DNA from: CAYWNA01 sp964459305
GTDB lineage: Bacteria > Planctomycetota > Planctomycetia > Pirellulales > Pirellulaceae
Direction: 5' to 3'
Assembly: GCA_964459305.1 (NCBI GenBank)
Contig: CAYWNA010000004.1
Coordinates: 96,606-160,605, forward strand
Length of the DNA: 64,000 nucleotides
Position numbers and translations under genes: made by a program. Positions 1 through 8,387 of the stretch are shown piece by piece (position 1 is the stretch's first letter; each line of letters opens with the position of its first letter). Under the pieces are notes generated by a model. It saw only the letters and a list, made by a program, of their open reading frames with translations, was not told the DNA's origin and ran no database searches.

Positions 1-45
1 CGGTTGAAATAGAGTGCCACCAAACGTGCGAGAAAGGACAGACAG

Positions 46-879
46 ATGAAACGCTTCGAATGCATGGCTACCACGTGGATGCTGCTGGCGGCGATGGCGC
101 TTGTCGCGGCGGCGGACGAAGAGCAGTTCGACGAGAAGAGGCTCCTGGACGATGGATTCGTGCCGCTACTAAACGGCAAGGATCTGATCGGATGGAAGGT
201 GCCCGAAGGCGACGGCGGCCATTGGAAAGTGGTCGATGCCGTGATCGACTACGATGCAAAGTCGGAGGCCAAGGGGAACAAGTCCTTGTTCACCGAGCAG
301 GAATTCGGCAACTACGTGTTGCACCTTGGTTGGCGATTCAAACGCACATCGGGGTTGTATTCGATGCGGATCATTCTGCCCAGCGGCGACTACAAGACTG
401 GCGAAGACGGCAAGCCGATCGTCGTGCCTACTCCTAACGCCGACTCCGGCATTCTCCTGCGGGGTCCGCGTCACCAGGCAAACTTGTGGTGCTGGTCGTG
501 CGGCAGTGGCGAGCTCTGGGGCACAAGAAACAACAAGGACTTGCCGGCCGAGGTCCGCGCCGCGGCGGTGCCGAAAGTCAAGGCCGACAATCCCGTAGGG
601 GAATGGAATCGTATGGTCATCACGATGATCGGCGATCGTGTGACGATCATGCTGAACGGCAAGAAGGTTATCGACAACGCCCAAGTGCCGGGGATATCCG
701 AACGAGGGCCGATCGGCTTCCAGCACCACGGCGGACCCCTGTCGCCACGGCAAGTCGCCAAACTGAAGGAGCAGGGGCTGTACAAGGACGGAGATCCAGA
801 GCCGATGAGCCCCGCATCCTCGCTGATTCAGTTCCGTCGAGTCTACGTCAAGCGGTTAGATGCGATTGAGTCACCTTAG
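46..879 (+). CDS. Secreted DUF1080 (3-keto-disaccharide hydrolase-like) protein
   Basis: The 277-residue protein starts with a signal peptide (about residues 1-23, ending ALVAAADE), so it is probably exported. From about residue 35 to the C-terminus it matches the DUF1080 concanavalin-like fold that is greatly expanded in Planctomycetota; visible landmarks are GILLRGPRH near the middle and IGFQHHGG near the end. Members are annotated as 3-keto-disaccharide hydrolases or glycan-binding domains, but the substrate cannot be read from the sequence. A purine-rich stretch (AGAAAGGACAG) precedes the ATG. The next gene, an oxidoreductase-family protein, starts 34 bases after the stop, so the two may be co-transcribed and act on the same sugar. 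Family assignment is firm; catalytic role is inference. Confidence 0.85.
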   Translation: MKRFECMATTWMLLAAMALVAAADEEQFDEKRLLDDGFVPLLNGKDLIGWKVPEGDGGHWKVVDAVIDYDAKSEAKGNKSLFTEQEFGNYVLHLGWRFKRTSGLYSMRIILPSGDYKTGEDGKPIVVPTPNADSGILLRGPRHQANLWCWSCGSGELWGTRNNKDLPAEVRAAAVPKVKADNPVGEWNRMVITMIGDRVTIMLNGKKVIDNAQVPGISERGPIGFQHHGGPLSPRQVAKLKEQGLYKDGDPEPMSPASSLIQFRRVYVKRLDAIESP

Positions 880-913
880 TCGAAATCGTGGGACAATTCG
901 GGAACGCTCGATC

Positions 914-1924
914 ATGGACGCCGTCAAGCTGGGATTGATCGGCCTGGGCGAATGGCCGCGACAGGCCTACGTGCCTGTTCTAAAGGAGTTGGATAACGTG
1001 CGCGTCTGTGCCGTGGCGGCGCGGTCCTCCGCTACGCAGGAATACGCACGAGAGCAGTTTGGATCTCAGACGGCTGTCTACGATGACTACCGGGACCTGC
1101 TGCAGGACGAGAGCGTCGACGCTGTCACGCTGGCCTTGCCCAACAACTTGCATAACGAGGCGATCCAGGCCGCGGTCGCCTCCCGCAAACACGTGTTCTA
1201 CGAGCCGCCGATCGGCCACGCGGATGGCGAGCTTCGCCGAACGCTTGCGACCATGGCGGCTTCAGGCCGCGTGATCCAGGCTGATCTGGAGTTGCGGTAT
1301 CTGCCTGTGATCGACGCGGTGCGCACGCTGATGGCTTCCGGCACGATCGGTGAGGTCTTGCTCGCCAAGATTCGTCTTTGGTGCGACTGGGGTCACAGTG
1401 GAGGCGATTGGAACCAAGATCCGGAGGCGGAGGGATTTTTCCCTTGGCTTGGCTGCTGGTACTTGGACGTGTTGGATTGCATTCTCGACGCCCCGCCGTT
1501 GCAGGCCAGTGTCGTCGGCGGACACGCTGCCAACGGTGATCTCATGGACTACGGCTGGGCCACGTTGGAGTATCCGGACGGGCGGATCGGCCAGTTCGAA
1601 TTCAACCTGGTCGCCGTAGCGGGGCGCGATATTCGGCTCAGCGTCCTGGGCACCCAAGGAGAACTGGAGGCTGACCTGTGCAGCGGGCACTTCCGCTGGC
1701 GGGCGGCCCACGCGGACTGGCAGGAAGCGTGCCATCCTGCGTCGCAGCCCGCGCATGGCTTCGAGGGAATGCGCGAATGCCTGATCGATTTCTTCGATGC
1801 CGTAATTAGCAATCGACCGCCAAAAGCCGGCGTGAAGGCTGCAGGCCGCGTCCACACAGCCATGCTCGCCTGCGCGCGTGCCGAGGCCGGGAAGACAATC
1901 GTGGTGGCTGATACGCTGACTTGA
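914..1924 (+). CDS. Gfo/Idh/MocA family oxidoreductase-like protein
   Basis: The 336-residue product has an N-terminal Rossmann fold (GLIGLGEWPRQAY at residues 6-18) and the two-domain layout of the Gfo/Idh/MocA family, which oxidises or reduces sugars and sugar derivatives with NAD(P). The ATG at 914 is preferred over an in-frame start at 860: it places the Rossmann strand at the N-terminus and avoids overlap with the upstream gene. The motif that normally reads EKP, carrying the catalytic lysine, here reads EPP (HVFYEPPIGH), so the usual lysine is missing. The partner DUF1080 gene upstream suggests a role in carbohydrate turnover. Substrate unknown; activity uncertain because of the missing lysine. 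Confidence 0.85.
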   Translation: MDAVKLGLIGLGEWPRQAYVPVLKELDNVRVCAVAARSSATQEYAREQFGSQTAVYDDYRDLLQDESVDAVTLALPNNLHNEAIQAAVASRKHVFYEPPIGHADGELRRTLATMAASGRVIQADLELRYLPVIDAVRTLMASGTIGEVLLAKIRLWCDWGHSGGDWNQDPEAEGFFPWLGCWYLDVLDCILDAPPLQASVVGGHAANGDLMDYGWATLEYPDGRIGQFEFNLVAVAGRDIRLSVLGTQGELEADLCSGHFRWRAAHADWQEACHPASQPAHGFEGMRECLIDFFDAVISNRPPKAGVKAAGRVHTAMLACARAEAGKTIVVADTLT

Positions 1925-1951
1925 CGCCGTCGACACGCGATACCTTTGTCT

Positions 1952-1970
1952 GGCGGGTTCGCAGCCCGCC
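1952..1970. terminator. Hairpin between convergent genes
   Basis: GGCGGG and CCCGCC form a 6-bp GC stem around a 7-base loop, 28 bases after the stop of the plus-strand oxidoreductase gene and about 100 bases past the stop of the convergent pectate lyase gene. Its position suits a bidirectional terminator, but there is no T-run, so the role is inferred. Confidence 0.35.
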
Positions 1971-2070
1971 GCTGGATGCAAACGCGGGCAGATCCAGACA
2001 CTGGGCGCAAGGTGGGGATCCGTCTTAGGAAAAACGGTCGTCGGGGATCGCGATGCGTTGCGATTTGGGC

Positions 2071-3480
2071 TCAGCGTCCACTTTGACGCGATTCAAATGA
2101 TGTCGCGCATTCGAGGTATTCACACAGCAAGTTCATATTTCTCACGAACGTGCTGATGTGGAGCATGTTGCCGGTTACCCATCGGCCTTGTTCGTCAAGC
2201 TGAGCGATGACCTGTGCGACTTGCGGTGCCAGCGATCGGGCCCTCCGTCTGCGCTCGTCTTCGGTCCTGGTCACATCGCGCTGACGTAGGATCTCCTCTC
2301 GGCCGCGCTGCTTGACCTTCTGATAGTAGGCGATCGCTTCGGGAACGCCGAATGTTCCTTGCCAGCCGTAGCTGTCGCGCTCCCGTCGGCTTACGTCGCG
2401 AATGTCGTAGATCATCTTCCGGGGGTTCTCGCGGTCGCCATAAACCGGTCGGTTGGTTTCAACCTCGTACAGCCGAGCCCAAAAAGCGGCTTGACCGCCG
2501 ACGCGCCGCCCCACTTCGCCCTCGGAGACTGCATCCGGCGGGAGTTTCGATCGCTGCAGCCAGTCGATGGCGTCGGCAATCGGATCGAGGTACTTTTCGT
2601 CGCCCGTATAGAGATATACATCGACCAGCGTGCGCATGTTTCTGGCAGTGGCGGCGCTGCACACGCCGGGTGGCTCGAAGCTGCGGGCCCAGGCGGCTTT
2701 GAGATCGTGCGAGTATTGCTGGGCCCAGCCGGACTGGGGAGCGGGGAATTGCGAGGCGATGATGAAGTCGCCACCGCGTCGGGCGGACCGAAGATAGTCC
2801 GGCTCATCATAGCGGCGGTGGGCGTCGAGCATGACGAGAATACAGTCGTTGATCGAGTTGTCGTTGTACGTGTAGTAGTCGTGATAGCCGCCACGCAGTG
2901 GGTACCACTGAGGCCATGCGCCGTTGTCGAATTGGGCCTCCATGACGAACTGTAGGGCAAGCCGCACCGAGTCGCTGAGCCATTGTTCGTCCAACTCGTC
3001 GTCCAGCTGCATCAGGAATTTGATGGCCCCCTGCGTGATGTCGTCGTCAAACGTGCTGTGGCCGCTCCTGCGGTCGGGCGCGGTGGCGTCGGGCGTCAGA
3101 CCTTCGACATCCACGCGATGGTCCCAGCCGCCTTGCTTCCGTTGGCCCCATGCCAAAGCGCGTCCGGCGTATCGGGCCAAATCCAGATACTCCTGGTCGC
3201 CGGTCACACGGTGGGCGCGCAAAAATACCTCGCCAACGCTCGGCGTGCCCGGCGGCTGTACCCAGATTTGCGTTGGCCTCGCCTTCTCGTAGATGGCCTC
3301 CCCGTACCGCTTCTTCAAGTCCAAGGAGTAAATGCCAACGTATCCGCCGTTTGTTGAGATGGATCGCAGAAAACCTGCTGCGAGCCCGAGCGCCTGCCGG
3401 GTGGCAGCCTCGTCAGCAGCGTGCGAAAAGGTCGCCAGGCATAAGCTCTGCAGAACAGCGATCACTCGGATCATACGCAT
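2071..3480 (-). CDS. Secreted pectate lyase, polysaccharide lyase family 10
   Basis: The 469-residue protein has a signal peptide (residues 1-21) followed by an all-helical (alpha/alpha)-toroid domain typical of PL10 pectate lyases. Visible landmarks are NGGYVGIYSLDL (44-55), the Trp/Gln/Pro-rich segment TQIWVQPPGTPSVG (70-83), DDDITQGAIKFL (145-156) and GAWPQWYPLRGGYHDYYTYN (187-206), a highly characteristic stretch of the family. It should cleave polygalacturonate by beta-elimination outside the cytoplasm. AAGGAG lies 9 bases upstream of the ATG at 3480. The C-terminal 80 residues are Arg/Glu-rich and may form a helical tail. It stands alone, convergent with the sugar oxidoreductase genes. 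Family assignment is confident; the exact substrate is inferred. Confidence 0.88.
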   Translation of the reverse strand: MRMIRVIAVLQSLCLATFSHAADEAATRQALGLAAGFLRSISTNGGYVGIYSLDLKKRYGEAIYEKARPTQIWVQPPGTPSVGEVFLRAHRVTGDQEYLDLARYAGRALAWGQRKQGGWDHRVDVEGLTPDATAPDRRSGHSTFDDDITQGAIKFLMQLDDELDEQWLSDSVRLALQFVMEAQFDNGAWPQWYPLRGGYHDYYTYNDNSINDCILVMLDAHRRYDEPDYLRSARRGGDFIIASQFPAPQSGWAQQYSHDLKAAWARSFEPPGVCSAATARNMRTLVDVYLYTGDEKYLDPIADAIDWLQRSKLPPDAVSEGEVGRRVGGQAAFWARLYEVETNRPVYGDRENPRKMIYDIRDVSRRERDSYGWQGTFGVPEAIAYYQKVKQRGREEILRQRDVTRTEDERRRRARSLAPQVAQVIAQLDEQGRWVTGNMLHISTFVRNMNLLCEYLECATSFESRQSGR

Positions 3481-3795
3481 GGTCTCGTCTCCTTGAGGAT
3501 CGTGGCAAGAATCGGTCCAAAGCTCATGGTAGCCGAAGTCGCCAGGCTTTGGACCCTAAGCGCGAGAAATACCAAACTCTGGCGAGTTCGGCTACGACGG
3601 GTAAGCGCCGGAAATGTTCCTGCAGCGCTCCTGAGCGTACCTTGGGATGCTCGTTGCTGAGTCGGAGGAGGCGGGGATGGACATGTTAGGGTAACGTTGC
3701 AGCAAAACGTGAGGCGTGTGCGACGGGAAGTCCGAATTCCGCCGCGCACGCCTCCGGCTTGCGGTTGAACGAAGGTTGTGTTTCGACGTGGGCGA
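3481..3795. other. Intergenic region holding a palindromic repeat copy
   Basis: These 315 bases separate two minus-strand genes. I see no coding signal. The stretch contains the promoter region of the pectate lyase gene (unidentified boxes) and one copy of the CCGGAGGCGTGCG palindrome family at 3704-3772. Confidence 0.5.
3704..3772. repeat. Intergenic palindrome, CCGGAGGCGTGCG family, copy 1
   Basis: The right arm (3744-3772) contains CGCACGCCTCCGGCTTGCGG followed by TTGAACGA, matching four other copies in the window. The left arm (AAACGTGAGGCGTGTGCG) is degenerate, so this copy is decayed. Confidence 0.6.
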
Positions 3796-4833
3796 TTAGC
3801 CTCGCCAGGGTCGTTTTCGGCTGCTGAGCTTCCTCACGCCCGAGACGGCAATCTTTACATCGGTTTCGACTTGGAAGTCGAACATCCCGGCGATGACGAA
3901 ATCGGCTCCGTTGCGATAGGCGTGGGGCAGCGCGATTCGCGGATTGATGGACCCGGCCGCCATCACCTTGAACGCCACCCACGGCTTCTCGACCGTTTCC
4001 ATAAATGCCGCCGTCTCCTCGGCATTGTTGCACCACATATTGTCATACGGTGCGTCGTGGTCGGACGGATCCCCTCGTCGCATCCAATCATAGTCTTTGC
4101 GTTTGTCCTCCGGCGTGGCCGACCAGTACCGGTCCGCATGAAAGGTCTTCACGTAGAAATCGGGATCGACCTTCTCCTTTTCGCACGTGATGGGCATGTT
4201 CAACGAGTGGCCTCCGACTCCGGCGGGCACACCTTGGGCTTTGATCAAATCGACCATCTGGCCAATCACGTCGATGCTGCCCCCTCGCATCATATGCGAA
4301 TCGGTCACCCCGCCGTGTGAATACAACAGCGTGGCACCCAAGTCCACCTGGCGTTTGATCTCCTCGTTCATCTTGGCCTTATCTTCCTTGAACGGGATGC
4401 AGACCATGGTTTGGATCTTGGTGTCGTGATTTTCGTTGTACTTCACGATCGGATCCCAGCACCTGGGATCGATCTGGATGGTGTTAATGCCGCACGCTTG
4501 GGCAAGCTCCAGCGTCTCGAAGATCTTTGCTTCGGTGTTGTAGGACGTGAACAGTTTCGAAGCGTACATCAGGTCGCGACTATGAGCCCAACCGCCGATC
4601 AAGTTGCCGCCGAGGAAGAGCCGGCTGAGGGACACGTCACAGATCTTGCCGCATGGCAGGCTGCCCGGTGGGATGTCGGTTTTGGGCTTCTCGCTCTCAT
4701 TTGCCTGGGCGGTTCCGTCCTGGATTGCGGCCTCCAACGTATTCTCCTCGATACTGCCGTATGCCGCGCCAATCCCGGCTGCGCCGATAACGCCCCTAGC
4801 CAGGAAACACCGACGGTCAGTTCTGTCTGCCAT
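3796..4833 (-). CDS. Tat-exported TIM-barrel-like protein of unknown function
   Basis: The 345-residue protein starts with a twin-arginine-like leader (DRRCFLARGVIGAAGIGAA, residues 6-24), suggesting folded export. The rest has the look of an aldo/keto-reductase-like or sugar-isomerase-like barrel: LSRLFLGGNLIGGWAHSRDL, then alternating strands such as GINTIQIDPRCWDP, TLLYSHGGVTDSHMM, VGGHSLN, WVAFKVMAAGSINPR and GADFVIAGMFDFQVE. I recognise it as a type of Tat-leader protein common in Planctomycetota but cannot name a function. The aldo/keto-reductase catalytic tetrad is not clearly recognisable, so a non-redox role is possible. Confidence 0.7.
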   Translation of the reverse strand: MADRTDRRCFLARGVIGAAGIGAAYGSIEENTLEAAIQDGTAQANESEKPKTDIPPGSLPCGKICDVSLSRLFLGGNLIGGWAHSRDLMYASKLFTSYNTEAKIFETLELAQACGINTIQIDPRCWDPIVKYNENHDTKIQTMVCIPFKEDKAKMNEEIKRQVDLGATLLYSHGGVTDSHMMRGGSIDVIGQMVDLIKAQGVPAGVGGHSLNMPITCEKEKVDPDFYVKTFHADRYWSATPEDKRKDYDWMRRGDPSDHDAPYDNMWCNNAEETAAFMETVEKPWVAFKVMAAGSINPRIALPHAYRNGADFVIAGMFDFQVETDVKIAVSGVRKLSSRKRPWRG

Positions 4834-5143
4834 TGCTATCTACCTCTCCGTTTGACGTTTTAGATTGTTCGGCCTTGCCGGTTCCAAATGACCGTACGCG
4901 CCTTTCGCACCCAACGCGTTCGTGGCCCAAACCGAGCAGGGCGGGCCAATTCTCGGCGGACACCAGAGTACGCGAAAACGTGCCCGTGGGCGGCGACGTT
5001 GGCCCAGGCCGTAAAGATCGCGCATCGTTTATATATCATACTGAGTGCGACGCCAAACCGGTATTCCCCAAATGGCCTCCTTTGCACAGTGGTCGCACCC
5101 CATTCTCGCTACGAATTCGGCAGATAAACCGCGGGCCCGGGAT
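4834..5143. other. Intergenic region, nothing recognised
   Basis: About 310 bases upstream of the Tat-leader gene and downstream of a small membrane-protein ORF. Short open frames exist on both strands, but none shows a recognisable domain, good start context or clear composition. It probably contains the promoter of the 3796-4833 gene. Confidence 0.4.
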
Positions 5144-5407
5144 TCAGGGCGCGGAAGTGCCCGGGGCTGAGCGTAGTGATTCGGATCTACTCTGGCGGCC
5201 CGGCAGAGCCGCGCTCACCGTGAATATGATCATACAACTGGCCGTGATCAGTAATACCGACCAGCCGATCGCAACATACAGTTTGCGGGCAAGCAACGCA
5301 CTGATTGCGGAATAGGCCAAACTGAGACCGCCGGTGCACGGCGCACCAAGGACAAACCAACCCGCAATAGTGAAAGCCGTGAACGGCGAAGTACCATCGT
5401 TGTCCAT
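5144..5407 (-). CDS. Small hypothetical membrane protein
   Basis: The 87-residue ORF (ATG at 5407; an in-frame GTG at 5425 is possible) contains two hydrophobic segments: AFTIAGWFVLGAPCTGG to YSAISALLA, and YVAIGWSVLLITASCMIIFT. It ends with a polar Arg/Ser-rich tail. It lies 34 bases downstream of hicA on the same strand and might be read through from the HicBA operon. No family recognised; it could be a spurious ORF, though the paired transmembrane pattern favours a real gene. Confidence 0.4.
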   Translation of the reverse strand: MDNDGTSPFTAFTIAGWFVLGAPCTGGLSLAYSAISALLARKLYVAIGWSVLLITASCMIIFTVSAALPGRQSRSESLRSAPGTSAP

Positions 5408-5441
5408 GCCGGACTCTGCGGGCACGCGTTGGCAGGCTGGC

Positions 5442-5657
5442 CTAGAGCAGGGCCTTGAATTCTTCGATCTTCAGCCCTGCGTCCCGAACGATACCGCCCA
5501 TCGTGAATGCGTTCACGGGATTGTTCCGCGGAATCGTGATAATTCTGCCATCATCATTTGTCACAACGATGTGCTTTCCTTGCCGGGCGATCCAGAAACC
5601 GGCCTTATCCAGGGCGCGCACAGCGTCAAGATGATTGATACCGGGAAGCTTTGGCAT
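5442..5657 (-). CDS. hicA: HicA-family mRNA interferase toxin
   Basis: This 71-residue protein matches the small double-stranded-RNA-binding-like fold of HicA toxins, which cleave mRNA and tmRNA. The conserved core reads AGFWIARQGKHIVV with the catalytic histidine in the GKH position, followed by the strand IITIPRNNP. Typical HicA proteins are 60-90 residues. It starts 2 bases after the hicB stop, so the pair is translationally linked with the antitoxin first. The gene looks intact. The cell target is established for the family only. Confidence 0.85.
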   Translation of the reverse strand: MPKLPGINHLDAVRALDKAGFWIARQGKHIVVTNDDGRIITIPRNNPVNAFTMGGIVRDAGLKIEEFKALL

Positions 5658-5659
5658 GG

Positions 5660-5857
5660 TTAGACGCCGACCTCCACTTCACGCACGTCAGCGTCCTTCA
5701 GATTCTCGTCCACGACCGCAAGATACTCGCGAATCGCGTCTTTGATGTTGTCCAGGGCCTCCATCTCGGTGGCGCCCTGAGACCAGCAACCTGGCAGGCC
5801 AGGCACCGACACACTGTATCCTTCGTCCGATCGGCGAAGCGAGATCTTGTACTTCAT
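5660..5857 (-). CDS. hicB: HicB-family antitoxin
   Basis: The 65-residue protein has the HicB partial RNase H-like fold: SDEGYSVSVPGLPGCWSQG followed by the helix EMEALDNIKDAIREYL. It neutralises HicA. At 65 residues it is the short HicB form without an evident C-terminal DNA-binding domain, so autoregulation may need another factor. A GGAGGTG ribosome-binding site precedes the ATG. It is the upstream gene of the hicB-hicA operon. Confidence 0.85.
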   Translation of the reverse strand: MKYKISLRRSDEGYSVSVPGLPGCWSQGATEMEALDNIKDAIREYLAVVDENLKDADVREVEVGV

Positions 5858-6052
5858 CGAACACCTCCGCCATCAAGTGTACCACGGTGATTCCGCGGAA
5901 GAAACATCTTCGTTCTGCCAACGGGTTCGCACAGCCGTCGCGGACGGACCAACAAGAAAAACGATTGAACAACCATTCAGTGTAGCCGAAGTCCCAAGAG
6001 TTTGAACTACCAAGCGGTGACTCCGCTCTGCGGCCACGCCATGTTGGCAGTC

Positions 6053-6610
6053 TTAGCCTGATCGAATCTCGTCGATGGGCTCCAGCCACGCGTCAGGCCA
6101 ATGGTGCCCTTTTCTAAGAAGTTGTGCGGCTTCCTGCCGCGTCAACCAGCCCAAGGTCACCAAGCCAACCGTGAACGCGTATAGTGCCACGTAAAACGCG
6201 ATGATGGGAATCCCAATGAATACTATTGTCGCCAACGCACTATGGGCGGACAGGAATTCGAAATGGACGATTGCCCAAATTACGCCAACCATCGCCCCGA
6301 TCGAAGCGGCCATCGCAACTGCAGACCCCACATTGGCGAGCCACCAGAGACGAGGCTTGACGCGTTTTCCTATCATGTAGGCCGGAGGAGTAGGACGGAA
6401 GCTCCTATTCTCTGCTGAGGTCATCACGCCAGACAGCGAAGCTAACAAGAGCGGAGCGGCTACGAACACGTATGCGACAAGCAAACACTTGATGCCGTAG
6501 TGTTCAAAGTCAGCTGCGAATCCACAGAAGGCAATAACGCACCCGAGCACCAAAAAACCAACGGTAACACATATGGGAGATGCTGCGTTATTTTTGCTTC
6601 GAAGTCGCAT
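6053..6610 (-). CDS. Hypothetical multi-pass membrane protein
   Basis: The 185-residue protein (ATG at 6610 chosen over an upstream GTG) has about four hydrophobic segments: ICVTVGFLVLGCVIAFCGFA, LLVAYVFVAAPLLLASLSG, VGSAVAMAASIGAMVGVIWA, and a last pair around ALATIVFIGIPIIAFYVALY. A short soluble tail follows. No family is recognised. It lies in a cluster of small membrane proteins between the HicBA pair and the ABC exporter. Confidence 0.6.
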   Translation of the reverse strand: MRLRSKNNAASPICVTVGFLVLGCVIAFCGFAADFEHYGIKCLLVAYVFVAAPLLLASLSGVMTSAENRSFRPTPPAYMIGKRVKPRLWWLANVGSAVAMAASIGAMVGVIWAIVHFEFLSAHSALATIVFIGIPIIAFYVALYAFTVGLVTLGWLTRQEAAQLLRKGHHWPDAWLEPIDEIRSG

Positions 6611-6808
6611 CTGAGTGCTTCCGGACTTCGCGCGGATCTGCCGGGTTCGCACGCCCGACGCCGACGGTCCATCCGTCAGGTCTCCCGGACATGCTTAAGC
6701 GGTATTGTTACTTCCCAGACCTTCGTGGGCAACGGCGTATTCGCCACGGATGGCGAATCTCTGCGGGCGTGCGGTGTTGGACGGCGGAACTAACAACCAA
6801 CCGTTCTG

Positions 6809-7162
6809 CTAGGACAACAGCATGGCCATGGTCACCAACGCGCTACACAACACAATCGCCACGCCACATGCGCTGAGCCGCGTTCGTTTCGACAAAATAC
6901 CGTATCTGGAAGCCGCAATCCCCGCACCGGCGATGGCAAACCAGATAATCAACATCAGGAACACGTCAGGGGGGCCATCGATATCCGAACGCGGGGCCCT
7001 GAACCGGATCGAGCCCAGGATCGCTATCACGATCAGTACAGCGGCGACAATAAAACAAAACACTCCGAGAAGCACGCGGACGATGACACGCCAGCGTTGC
7101 CGAAGCCCGACCGCCAACTCATGCGCGGGCGGTTCGTACGGATTCTCGTGGGGACCGGACAC
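6809..7162 (-). CDS. Small planctomycete-type membrane protein with NPYEPP N-terminus
   Basis: Starting at the GTG at 7162 gives a 117-residue protein beginning MSGPHENPYEPPAHEL. An Asn-Pro-Tyr-x-x-Pro motif right at the N-terminus is a recurrent feature of small planctomycete membrane proteins, which decides this start over longer in-frame options (7282, 7327) that would overlap the divergent gene at 7281. Three hydrophobic segments follow (RVLLGVFCFIVAAVLIVIAI, VFLMLIIWFAIAGAGIAA, LSACGVAIVLCSALVTMAML). Function unknown. Confidence 0.6.
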   Translation of the reverse strand: MSGPHENPYEPPAHELAVGLRQRWRVIVRVLLGVFCFIVAAVLIVIAILGSIRFRAPRSDIDGPPDVFLMLIIWFAIAGAGIAASRYGILSKRTRLSACGVAIVLCSALVTMAMLLS

Positions 7163-7280
7163 TACGATTCGAACGCCCAACAGGTTTCCAGCCGACACGA
7201 TGTCGGCAAGTGTGGTTTCTTTACGCACCTTACCAGATACTAGCGAGAAATACGACAATAGAACGCGAACGGAGGGAGCC

Positions 7281-7427
7281 ATGCTCGACCGCCCACAATT
7301 CAGCCTGAAAGCTATGCTGGATATCATCGCGGCTCTGTCCGTGCCGTTTGCGATGATGACTACTCGCGAGCCAATGCTGGAGGTACAAAGCGCTGCAGAA
7401 TACAGTGCAGCAACCCGCGGCAATTGA
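7281..7427 (+). CDS. Short RPQFSL-type membrane-leader protein
   Basis: A GGAGGGAGCC ribosome-binding site directly precedes an ATG opening a 48-residue frame, MLDRPQFSLKAMLDIIAALS and onward. The RPQFSL(K/R)-hydrophobic start is a well-known opening of many planctomycete inner-membrane proteins, normally followed by a longer protein, so this may be a truncated copy or a genuine micro-protein. It is divergent from the gene ending at 6809 and would share its promoter region. Confidence 0.5.
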   Translation: MLDRPQFSLKAMLDIIAALSVPFAMMTTREPMLEVQSAAEYSAATRGN

Positions 7428-7616
7428 GCGCAATGGAGCGCACGGACCACAAGAAAACAAGGGTAATGTCGAATTCCCTAAGGAAAGAGGCACATCCCGG
7501 GCTGTCTTATCGGGATGGGTCAGCTTAGAGTGATGGTGCCGCCTCCACCTACTTCCCTCTTCATGATGGACGGCGGTCGGCTCCGGCGTCGATGGCATGT
7601 TGACTGAAGGGATTTT

Positions 7617-8387
7617 ATGACTTTGGCAATTGAAACCCATGAACTGACGCGGTTCTTTGACGACTTCTGTGCCGTAGATCATATCGACCTGAAAGTCGAG
7701 CAGGGAACCTTTTACGGTTTTCTCGGGCCGAACGGTGCGGGGAAATCGACGACCATCAAGATGCTAACGGGGCTCTTGGCACCTTCGGCGGGAAAGATAT
7801 CTGTGCTGGGCAACAACGCGCTGAATGCCTCGGAGGCTCTGGAGGTAAAGCGGCGTGTCGGCGTGGTGCCGGAGGACCTCGCTCTGTTCGATAACCTCAC
7901 GGCGCGCGAGTATTTGACGTTTGTCGGGCGGATGTATCTGCTCCCGCTGGACACAATCCGCAGCCGCACCGACGATCTGCTCGGACTGATGCGTTTGGAC
8001 GACGAGGAAAAGAAGCTCACGCTTGAGTATTCGCATGGCATGAAGAAGAAGCTGGCGCTGGCAGCCGCGTTGTTGCCGAATCCCGATTTATTGTTCCTCG
8101 ACGAGCCCTTCGAAGGAGTCGACGCGGTGACCTCGCGCGTTCTGCGAGACATGCTGGTCGGCTATGTGTCTCGCGGTTCCACGGTTTTCTTGACCTCACA
8201 CGTGTTGGACATCGTCGAAAAGCTCTGTACCCACGTCGGGATCATCGCCGAAGGAAAGCTGGTCGAGCAGGCATCGCTGGAAGACCTCCGGCGCGGGAGT
8301 TCCTTGGAAGATCGTTTTCTGGAAAAAGTCGGATCCGATGCGGAGGCAACTCAGAAGCTGGATTGGCTGGAGGAGAATGCCCCTTGA
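7617..8387 (+). CDS. ABC transporter ATP-binding protein
   Basis: The 256-residue ATPase has Walker A GPNGAGKST (about residues 39-47), a variant signature loop EYSHGMKKKLALAAALL (in place of LSGGQ), Walker B LLFLDEPFEGVD and the switch histidine in FLTSHVLD. It belongs to the ABC-2 exporter ATPases. The next gene starts inside its stop codon, so ATPase and permease are translationally coupled. The transported substrate is unknown. Confidence 0.93.
   Translation: MTLAIETHELTRFFDDFCAVDHIDLKVEQGTFYGFLGPNGAGKSTTIKMLTGLLAPSAGKISVLGNNALNASEALEVKRRVGVVPEDLALFDNLTAREYLTFVGRMYLLPLDTIRSRTDDLLGLMRLDDEEKKLTLEYSHGMKKKLALAAALLPNPDLLFLDEPFEGVDAVTSRVLRDMLVGYVSRGSTVFLTSHVLDIVEKLCTHVGIIAEGKLVEQASLEDLRRGSSLEDRFLEKVGSDAEATQKLDWLEENAP

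Noticed and set aside
860..913. Upstream ATG (860) for the Gfo/Idh/MocA gene
   Set aside because: It would overlap the DUF1080 gene and add 18 Arg/Ser-rich residues before the Rossmann fold, which does not fit the family.
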